In this document: one piece after another, positions 1 through 5,265 of the stretch
Layout of the letters: every line of letters begins with the position of its first letter
Numbering within the stretch: position 1 is the first letter of the stretch
NCBI GenBank assembly: GCA_023393485.1
Contig: JAEWLD010000074.1
Span: forward strand, 1 to 10,390
Reading direction: 5' to 3'
DNA length: 10,390 nt
Source: Bacteroidota bacterium
GTDB lineage: Bacteria; Bacteroidota; Bacteroidia; Flavobacteriales; Flavobacteriaceae
Position numbers and translations under genes: made by a program
The notes under the pieces: generated by a model
Database searches by the model: none
What the model was told of the DNA's origin: nothing
What the model saw: only the letters and a program-made list of their open reading frames with translations

Positions 1-382
1 GTGCGGTGTTGATCAGTTCAACGTCGTAATGGATTCTGTAGCCCACCAAAACGGCATTTTCAATATAGTTTATGAATTCTTCAATTGCTTGAGGCTCATG
101 CATTTTAGGTAAAGTGCTTTCAACCAAAAATTCATTTGATAAGCCGTTGTCGTGCAGATAGACGTATTGGAGTATAACCACTTCAAAACTGTCGCCGACG
201 ATCAATTCATTGCCAATTACGGCCACGCCGCCAAACGAAAAAATGACATCCTTGACAGGACTGTGGCCCGAGGTCTGCGTGCACAAAACCACAAAACGGT
301 TTGGCTTGGTCTCGAACTTGGCGAGATAGCGCTTCCAGAATTCGGGATATTCCTTATTGATATTTTTAAGCCAGTCGAGCAT
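1..382 (-). CDS. DnaQ-like 3'-5' exonuclease (DEDDh fold), C-terminus cut by window edge, degenerate Exo I motif
   Basis: The first 127 residues are present, read from ATG at 382-380; the gene runs off the left edge. It begins MLDWLKNINKEYPEFWKRYL, a helical N-terminal extension, followed by an RNase H-like exonuclease core. The strand FVVLCTQTSG (residues 30-39) sits where the family has a D-x-E-T-T-G Exo I motif, and VGYRIHYD (residues 113-120) matches the Exo II region with Asp120 kept. The expected Exo I Asp and Glu are Cys34 (281-283) and Gln36 (275-277), so two metal ligands appear lost and catalysis is doubtful; the Exo III region lies outside the window. The start lies one base after the stop of the upstream gene (TGACATG), which suggests translational coupling in one operon. 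Known family role: removal of 3' nucleotides from DNA or RNA. The fold assignment is fairly sure; activity is not. Confidence 0.8.
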   Translation of the reverse strand, partial: MLDWLKNINKEYPEFWKRYLAKFETKPNRFVVLCTQTSGHSPVKDVIFSFGGVAVIGNELIVGDSFEVVILQYVYLHDNGLSNEFLVESTLPKMHEPQAIEEFINYIENAVLVGYRIHYDVELINTA

Positions 383-383
383 G

Positions 384-2288
384 TCAGGAGAATTGGGTCA
401 GGCGGAATTTGTCTTTGATCAGTTCTTCCAGGTCTTTGATCGGTGCAAGCGCATTCCGCAGTTTTTCACGATCGATTTTAGATAATTCGTCAATATTGAT
501 GTACTGCCCGGTGGAATCATAGCGCAGGCCTTCGAGCGCACGGAACTTGGAAAGGGTCAAAAAAGCGTCGGCACAATTCAGATAAACTTCTGCGCGGCGC
601 GGTTCTTCCATCGCCAGCTGTTTGTAACGTTGATAGGTGTTGTTGATCCCGCGTATGTTCTGGCCGAGGGCGAGTAGCCTGGCGCCATCGATAAGCGGCA
701 TCAGCGCGCGCGTCTTGATATCGAATCGGTTGCGGTGTTCGCCTTCTTCCTCGACGTAAAATTTCTTGAAAAAGGTGAGTGGCGGTGGTTTCCGAAGCGC
801 GTCGTTGCCTAGATAATCAAAGAATGAAGTTCGTTTGACCACATCGGTAAAAATCGCGTCGGTGATCGCTTCCTCAATTTTCGGCTCGCCAAAAACGAGT
901 TCATAATCAAAGAAAATACTTGCGATATCATTGCCGTCGCCGGGCTTATTCATCCAGCCATTGTATTGTTTGACCCAGTCCGAAACCGACTTGCACCAAT
1001 GCATGTTGCTTGCCATATGGCCGTTCGGGCATGGCGAATATCCCACGGTTTCCAGGGTAGATGTCACTTTTTTGGCCAGATTGAGGAAATAATTTTTGAC
1101 ATCGCGGTATTTTTCAGGCGCGACGTCTTCAAACACCAGGATGCTGTCCTGATCGGTCAGTACCAGTTGCTCTTTGCGGCCTTGGCTGCCGATCGCGAGC
1201 CACGCAAAACGGGCAGGAGGCGAGCCCAAATCCAGGATGCCAAGCTCGACGGCGCGCCGGATTATGGCCAGGGTAATCTCGCCGGCAATGTTATTTACGT
1301 GTGTCAGCGGAATGTTTTTCTGTAGCGAACCGTGAATGAGTTCAGTGAGCTTATTGCGGACATTTTTAAGGTCGGCGGCGGTTTTGGAGCGCTTCGTTTC
1401 CTTGATCAACACGCCGGGGTTACTGGCCTGTGCCGCAATGAGATCGCGTTGGGAAATAACGCCCCGAACTTCGGTTTTTTCAGAACCGTCCTGGGTGACG
1501 ACAAGATGACTGATATTGTGATTGAGCAGCAGCAATTGCGCTTCGGCAAGCGAAACATTTTCGGCCACGGTAACCACCGGCGAGGCCATGATCCGGTCAA
1601 CTGTAACGGTGACCGGAAACCTTCCGGTAGCGACTTTGGTGCGCAGATCCATATCGGTAACGATGCCGATGGGAAATCTGCCGGAGGCGATGATCACGCT
1701 GTCCATCATATATTCGGTCATCGACAGCGCAACATCTTTGATCAGCGCGGCAGGCGAAGTCACCAACGGCGCGCGATTATAGGAAAGTGTCTGGAAATAC
1801 TGCGTTTCGGTTTGGTTGTCCGAATAGCCGATATTGTCAGACATCAGTCGTCGGCGGCTTTCCTCAGGATTTTTAGTATTGGTGGCAAAACTCTCGAGAA
1901 AGAAATTGAGAATGTCGGTATTTTTTGTCAAAAATGGCCTGAAAACATTGATCGGAACACCGTACACGATTGATTCTTCGCGCGCCTTGGCAGTCATCAT
2001 GTAATTGTTCTTGGCGAAAAACGGCCGAAGCCCGAAAACGTCGCCCGAATAACATTTGTTGAGCAGCGATTCTTCGGCATCCGATATAACCGTCAAATTG
2101 ACGACGCCCGAAGCCACTACATAAAAACTGTCGTGAAGCGCGTCATTTATCTGAAACAGCGTCGCATTTTTTTCCAGGCTGACGACACGGATTCCTGCGG
2201 CGATCGTCGTCAGGTCTTCGTAAGCCAGGTGATTGAACGGCGGGTGTTGACTCAGAAAATCTGCAATGCGTCCTGCAATGGCACTCAT
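384..2288 (-). CDS. cNMP-binding / CBS-pair / DUF294 nucleotidyltransferase-like signalling protein
   Basis: This 634-aa cytoplasmic protein has no signal peptide or membrane segment. Domains in order: a cyclic-nucleotide-binding-like beta-roll at about residues 10-130 (DSFYVVASGVVNLTV, then SGDVFG); two CBS motifs at about 168-290 (for example FPIGIVTDMDLRTKV and RGVISQRDLIAAQ); a DUF294 GlnD-like nucleotidyltransferase domain from about 320; and the DUF294 C-terminal helical domain to the end. The nucleotidyltransferase signature G367-S368-Q-G-R-K-E with D379-x-D381 is intact, so metal and nucleotide binding is plausible. Length and order match the COG2905-type family. By family it would sense a cyclic nucleotide or adenylate ligand and modify or regulate a partner, but no substrate is known to me. 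Start ATG at 2288-2286 is the first codon of the beta-roll domain extension. It is the first gene of an operon with the exonuclease-like gene one base downstream. Confidence 0.93.
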   Translation of the reverse strand: MSAIAGRIADFLSQHPPFNHLAYEDLTTIAAGIRVVSLEKNATLFQINDALHDSFYVVASGVVNLTVISDAEESLLNKCYSGDVFGLRPFFAKNNYMMTAKAREESIVYGVPINVFRPFLTKNTDILNFFLESFATNTKNPEESRRRLMSDNIGYSDNQTETQYFQTLSYNRAPLVTSPAALIKDVALSMTEYMMDSVIIASGRFPIGIVTDMDLRTKVATGRFPVTVTVDRIMASPVVTVAENVSLAEAQLLLLNHNISHLVVTQDGSEKTEVRGVISQRDLIAAQASNPGVLIKETKRSKTAADLKNVRNKLTELIHGSLQKNIPLTHVNNIAGEITLAIIRRAVELGILDLGSPPARFAWLAIGSQGRKEQLVLTDQDSILVFEDVAPEKYRDVKNYFLNLAKKVTSTLETVGYSPCPNGHMASNMHWCKSVSDWVKQYNGWMNKPGDGNDIASIFFDYELVFGEPKIEEAITDAIFTDVVKRTSFFDYLGNDALRKPPPLTFFKKFYVEEEGEHRNRFDIKTRALMPLIDGARLLALGQNIRGINNTYQRYKQLAMEEPRRAEVYLNCADAFLTLSKFRALEGLRYDSTGQYINIDELSKIDREKLRNALAPIKDLEELIKDKFRLTQFS

Positions 2289-2308
2289 AGGAATAAAATA
2301 ACTGCTGG

Positions 2309-2340
2309 TAAAAATAGGGCTTAAAATCTAGGATTGCAAA
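2309..2340 (-). promoter_or_regulatory. Candidate Bacteroidetes-type promoter for the cNMP/CBS gene
   Basis: Read on the minus strand, TTTG (2340-2337) is followed after 20 bases by TATTTTTA (2316-2309). This resembles the Bacteroidetes primary-sigma consensus TTTG-N19-21-TAnnTTTG with the final G replaced by A. It lies just upstream of the ATG at 2288 and would give a leader of roughly 15 bases. The region is A/T-rich, so a chance match is possible. Confidence 0.35.
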
Positions 2341-2362
2341 CTGAATCGCTTCAAAATCTATT

Positions 2363-2387
2363 TTACATAATATAAATTATAGTGTAA
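2363..2387. promoter_or_regulatory. Interrupted palindrome between divergent genes, possible operator
   Basis: TTACA (2363-2367) and TGTAA (2383-2387) form the outer arms of a 25-base interrupted palindrome, with an inner ATA/TAT pair separated from the arms by two unmatched bases. It sits in the 184-base gap between the divergent starts at 2288 and 2473, where a site could affect both. The spacing would suit a dimeric helix-turn-helix regulator, but the local sequence is very A/T-rich and no regulator is identified. Confidence 0.2.
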
Positions 2388-2438
2388 ATTTGATGCGTTT
2401 TTAAACGGTGCGATAATCGCGGAATTTCAAAGTTTGAT

Positions 2439-2446
2439 TATCTTTA
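2439..2446 (+). promoter_or_regulatory. Candidate -7 box for the small secreted protein gene
   Basis: TATCTTTA matches the Bacteroidetes -7 consensus TAnnTTTG at all but the last base and lies 26 bases upstream of the ATG at 2473. No convincing TTTG -33 element is seen about 20 bases further upstream. If this is the promoter, transcription starts after the TTG at 2434, which rules out the longer reading from that codon. Confidence 0.35.
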
Positions 2447-2472
2447 CGAAACTTAATCTAACCTTTTTTAAA

Positions 2473-2886
2473 ATGAGAAAACTAATTTTTATGGTTTTGC
2501 TGCTGCCGGTTTTTGGTATGGCGCAGAAACAATCCGTCAAGAATGAAAAACTGACATTCGCGCAATATGGCTTTTTGCAGGAAGTCAATAAATTTTATCC
2601 CGAAATCACGATGTTTGAAACCGCACTGACGCATTTTGAAGACGGCCACATCACGTACCACCAGATCCAATTGAAGTCAAACGGCAAAGGCGGACACGAT
2701 TTTATCGGGAGCGATTACGAAAAAACCGATATCTACTATCGGATTTATCCCGACAACAAACATATCTACTACCAAATGAAAGACGGGAAACACGGCGATA
2801 TTTATAAAATCGGGAACGATTACTATAATTTTCAGGTTTCGGGCGCTGATCAATTGACGATTTTGGTCAACGGCAAGCCGAGATAA
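2473..2886 (+). CDS. Small secreted protein of unknown function (137 aa)
   Basis: The ATG at 2473 gives MRKLIFMVLLLPVFGMAQKQ: two basic residues, a hydrophobic core and a likely signal-peptidase I site after GMA at residue 16, so the product should enter the periplasm or be exported. The frame is open back to a TTG at 2434, but that adds 13 residues ahead of an ideal signal peptide and overlaps a likely -7 box, so I prefer 2473. The mature part of about 120 residues is rich in Tyr, Asp, Lys and His, with short YY-containing strands (TDIYYRIY, KHIYYQMKD, GNDYYNFQV). This suggests a small all-beta domain. There is no lipobox, no T9SS tail and no recognisable catalytic motif. It is a single-gene unit: divergent from the cNMP/CBS gene and followed by a terminator at 2911-2951. 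I do not recognise the family. Confidence 0.82.
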   Translation: MRKLIFMVLLLPVFGMAQKQSVKNEKLTFAQYGFLQEVNKFYPEITMFETALTHFEDGHITYHQIQLKSNGKGGHDFIGSDYEKTDIYYRIYPDNKHIYYQMKDGKHGDIYKIGNDYYNFQVSGADQLTILVNGKPR

Positions 2887-2910
2887 TTTAGCCTAAACAA
2901 TTTTTTCAGC

Positions 2911-2951
2911 CACGAAGTCACGGATCGGTTTGTGAATTCGTGGTTTTCTTT
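2911..2951 (+). terminator. Rho-independent terminator after the small secreted gene
   Basis: CACGAA-g-TCAC (2911-2921) pairs with GTGA-a-TTCGTG (2932-2942), giving a 10-bp stem with one G/A mismatch and a 10-base loop. It is followed by a T-rich run (TTTTCTTT). It lies 24 bases after the stop codon ending at 2886, so it fits termination of that gene. Confidence 0.7.
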
Positions 2952-3038
2952 GTCGTCAAAACCCAATAACGCACGGTGCGGTTTATTCGCGGATTTTGCG
3001 ATTGTTTTTAGGCTTTGGCTCCGACTTCAAATTTCTGC

Positions 3039-3080
3039 AAATCAACACGTTATTTCTTGTTGATTTACGGTTTCCCGTAA
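3039..3080. repeat. Two overlapping inverted repeats upstream of the first DUF4832 gene
   Basis: AAATCAACA (3039-3047) and TGTTGATTT (3058-3066) are perfect 9-base inverted arms with a 10-base loop. Immediately overlapping is TTACGG (3065-3070) with CCGTAA (3075-3080) and a 4-base loop. The two hairpins share bases 3065-3066 and so compete at their boundary. They sit about 175-215 bases before the ATG at 3256, upstream of the candidate -7 box, so they could be operator-like sites or remnants of a transcript end. The same repeats are not obvious before the second paralogue. Confidence 0.4.
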
Positions 3081-3107
3081 CACAATTTTCTGCCATACTT
3101 GTAATCT

Positions 3108-3115
3108 TATATTTA
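3108..3115 (+). promoter_or_regulatory. Candidate -7 box for the first DUF4832 gene
   Basis: TATATTTA fits TAnnTTTG except at the last base. It lies 140 bases upstream of the ATG at 3256, which would leave a leader of about 130 bases containing the blocks shared with the second paralogue. No TTTG -33 box is seen at the right distance, so this is a weak call. Confidence 0.25.
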
Positions 3116-3137
3116 CGAATTTGTTAAAATAATACCG

Positions 3138-3255
3138 TTCATCGATTTAATATCGCTTTTTAACATATCGGATTTTGCCTTGCCTATAGATTTGCCGACG
3201 ACGGTTTTCCCAAAGCCGCCGAAGTAAATAAAAACATTCACTTAACCTACTTATT
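3138..3255 (+). promoter_or_regulatory. Conserved 5' leader of first DUF4832 paralogue, with hairpin
   Basis: This non-coding stretch shares four collinear blocks with the leader at 5148-5265: TTCATCGAT (3138-3146), ATAGATTTGC (3186-3195), GTTTTCCCA (3204-3212) and CTTAACCTAC (3241-3250). The third block lies in a hairpin: 3202-3208 pairs with 3212-3218 around a CCC loop, with one T-G pair. The rest of the 369-base gap from 2887 holds the upstream terminator and inverted repeats; I see no small gene in it. The leader may be a regulatory RNA element or simply residual homology from the gene duplication. Confidence 0.45.
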
Positions 3256-4893
3256 ATGAAGAACCTTTTTACCCTACTGACGGGGTTGCTTCTGTTTTCA
3301 TCGGCAATTTCCCAAACCACGCAAACGGTGACTTACACGCCGTCTACCGCCAAAATCGCAAATCCCGAAAGAGGTTTCTACAGACACACCGAAACTTTCG
3401 GCAGCAACTATCATGCACTCAACCAGACAACGCTGACCGGTTATCGCGTCAATAATAATTATACGTTGATCCTGCGGGTTTTTTATCTCGACAATTTCAT
3501 CAATTCAAAAATCAACAACACGTTTTTGAATAATATGAAAAGTGATTTTACGAAAATCCGCGCTGCCGGACTCAAATGTGTGGTGCGCTTTGCATATTCC
3601 GACGATCCGTCCGCGGCCCAGCGCGATGCGACCAAAAGCAGGATTCTGTCGCACATCAATCAGCTCAAGCCGATCCTGCAGGCAAATTCGGATGTGATCG
3701 CGACAGTCCAGGCCGGCTTTATCGGTGCCTGGGGCGAATGGTATTACACCGATAATTTCGGGATGAGCCCGACCGCCGCTGATTATGCCAACCGGAAAAC
3801 CGTGCTTGAAGCCATACTTTCTGCCGTCCCGAACCGCACTGTTCAGGTCAGGACGCCGAAACTCAAGACCAAGATGTATGAAACATCCACGGCATTGTCT
3901 TTAACGCAGGCCTTTGGCACTACAAGTTTGTCGCGCGTTGGCCATCACAATGATTGCTTTTTGGCAAGCGGTTCAGATTCAGGAACCTATACTTCAAACA
4001 TCGTCAACGAATATGCATATCTTGAACAAGAAACCAAATTTTTGCCCATGGGCGGCGAAAGCTGTGCGATCAATGCGCCGCGTTCCGAATGCGCGACCGC
4101 GTTGACCGAGCTTAAAAAATTCCATTGGTCATTTATGAATCTCGATTATTATCCGGGTGTGATCAATGGCTTCAAAACCGGCAGCTGCTTTGACGATGTC
4201 GAGAATCATCTCGGTTATCGGTTTGAAATGGTCAGCGGTACATTTGCCACCAATGTCAATGTTGGCGGAACAATGCCGGTGCAATTTAAAGTCAACAACA
4301 CAGGTTTTGCCTCGCCATTCAACCAGCGTAAAGTGTATCTGATTTTGAAAAATGCGCTGACCGGCACCGAGTATCAGGTCCAAATGGCGACAGATCCGAG
4401 ATTTTGGAATCCGCAATCCGTCACGACGGTCAATGAAAATATATTGTTGCCGTCCAATATTCCGGCGGGCAGCTATAAATTGTATCTCAAACTTCCAGAT
4501 ATGAATCCGGCCTTGTCGTCCCGGGCAGAATATTCAATCAGAATGGCCAACGACAATACGTGGAATGCGGCCAATGGAACCAACGATTTGCAACATACGA
4601 TAACAGTCGGCACAAGTACCGGGCGCATCGGTGCCGAGCAGCCAAAAAAGTCAAGCGAACTCCTGCTCTATCCGGTCCCGGCAAATAACGAACTGGTGAT
4701 TGAAAGCGGGAATTTGAAACAAATGAAAGTCGTTGTACTGAATTCGCTTGGCCAGCGCGTCAATGCCGGAACCTTTGAAAATCAGTCCGGTGGACTCACG
4801 GTCGACACTTCGGCGCTTACCGACGGCGTCTATTTCGTTTCGGTCACAAACGGCGAATACAACCAGACCAAAAGATTCGTCGTCAATCATTAA
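3256..4893 (+). CDS. Secreted DUF4874/DUF4832 protein with T9SS type A sorting tail (paralogue 1)
   Basis: This 545-aa protein has a signal peptide at residues 1-20 (MKNLFTLLTGLLLFSSAISQ). The N-terminal part contains NPERGFY (36-42), typical of DUF4874, and a conserved GAWGEWYYTD segment (157-166) with Glu161. The DUF4832 part contains RVGHHNDCF (227-235), MGGESC (265-270) and HWSFMNLDYYP (290-300). A beta-sandwich-like module follows at about 325-452. The last 80 residues (LLLYPVPANNEL... SLGQRV... LTDGVYFVSV... KRFVVNH) form a type A Por-secretion tail, so it should cross the outer membrane by T9SS. DUF4832 proteins are predicted to have a glycosidase-like TIM barrel; the GxWGEW glutamate and the HHND residues are candidate active-site positions, but activity is unproven to my knowledge. 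Paralogue 2 follows in the same orientation. The gene has its own terminator at 4928-4973. Confidence 0.93.
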   Translation: MKNLFTLLTGLLLFSSAISQTTQTVTYTPSTAKIANPERGFYRHTETFGSNYHALNQTTLTGYRVNNNYTLILRVFYLDNFINSKINNTFLNNMKSDFTKIRAAGLKCVVRFAYSDDPSAAQRDATKSRILSHINQLKPILQANSDVIATVQAGFIGAWGEWYYTDNFGMSPTAADYANRKTVLEAILSAVPNRTVQVRTPKLKTKMYETSTALSLTQAFGTTSLSRVGHHNDCFLASGSDSGTYTSNIVNEYAYLEQETKFLPMGGESCAINAPRSECATALTELKKFHWSFMNLDYYPGVINGFKTGSCFDDVENHLGYRFEMVSGTFATNVNVGGTMPVQFKVNNTGFASPFNQRKVYLILKNALTGTEYQVQMATDPRFWNPQSVTTVNENILLPSNIPAGSYKLYLKLPDMNPALSSRAEYSIRMANDNTWNAANGTNDLQHTITVGTSTGRIGAEQPKKSSELLLYPVPANNELVIESGNLKQMKVVVLNSLGQRVNAGTFENQSGGLTVDTSALTDGVYFVSVTNGEYNQTKRFVVNH

Positions 4894-4927
4894 TTTTTAG
4901 TAAAGGAAAGTTTGTTTTATTTATGGT

Positions 4928-4973
4928 GCAACCGGTTTGGGACCTAATTTCCAGCCGGTTGCTTTTATTTTTT
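4928..4973 (+). terminator. Rho-independent terminator after paralogue 1
   Basis: GCAACCGG (4928-4935) pairs perfectly with CCGGTTGC (4955-4962); the 19-base loop can partly pair further (TGGGA with TTCCA). A run TTTTATTTTTT follows at 4963-4973. It starts 35 bases after the stop codon and separates the two DUF4832 genes into different transcription units. Confidence 0.85.
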
Positions 4974-5147
4974 GCGAGTTATTAACAACCGAAAACCGGG
5001 TAGTTGAAAAGAAAAAAACCAATAATGTGAAATTTGCCTTACAAATTTAGATTATACTGTAGGAATAAGTTTATAAATATTGCGTTTAGTTGCAGTTCGT
5101 CGACAAAACGGTGAATTTTAACGTTTGATTTGTTGCAAAGTATTACT

Positions 5148-5265
5148 TTCATCGATAGATTTGCGCAGTTCGTCGATGTTTTCCCAGAGACATCTTCAGA
5201 ACCAGCCAAATAACCTAGAATATTAACAAGTGCAGGTTCGCCTGTAGAAAATGCTTAACCTACGA
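5148..5265 (+). promoter_or_regulatory. Conserved 5' leader of second DUF4832 paralogue, with hairpin
   Basis: The same four blocks occur in the same order as in the first leader: TTCATCGAT (5148-5156), ATAGATTTGC (5155-5164), GTTTTCCCA (5178-5186) and CTTAACCTAC (5254-5263). The third block is again in a hairpin: 5175-5182 pairs with 5187-5194 around a CCCA loop, with two G-T pairs. The outer stem is GATG/CATC here and CGG/CCG in the first leader, so both strands of the stem differ while pairing is kept. The 372-base gap from 4894 otherwise holds the upstream terminator and A/T-rich DNA in which I could not pick a firm promoter. Confidence 0.45.

Noticed and set aside
152..2324. Several plus-strand ORFs (for example 966-1325 and 1332-1973) opposite the cNMP/CBS gene
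   Set aside because: They are antisense to a long, clearly recognisable protein, have low-complexity translations without family features, and have no signals of their own.
2434..2472. TTG start at 2434 giving a 150-aa version of the small secreted protein
   Set aside because: It puts 13 residues ahead of an ideal signal peptide and overlaps the likely -7 promoter box.
4978..5010. Imperfect inverted repeat AACAACC/GGTAGTT as an operator before paralogue 2
   Set aside because: It has a mismatch in a 7-base arm and no counterpart before paralogue 1; chance level.
5016..5090. Promoter for paralogue 2 in the A/T-rich stretch after the first terminator (for example TAAGTTTA near 5065)
   Set aside because: No box with a correctly spaced TTTG partner could be found; in such A/T-rich DNA the match is not informative.
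5176..5226. 16-codon upstream ORF (ATG at 5176) in the leader of paralogue 2
   Set aside because: The matching position in paralogue 1's leader has no start codon and no conserved peptide; the shared signal is better explained by the hairpin.
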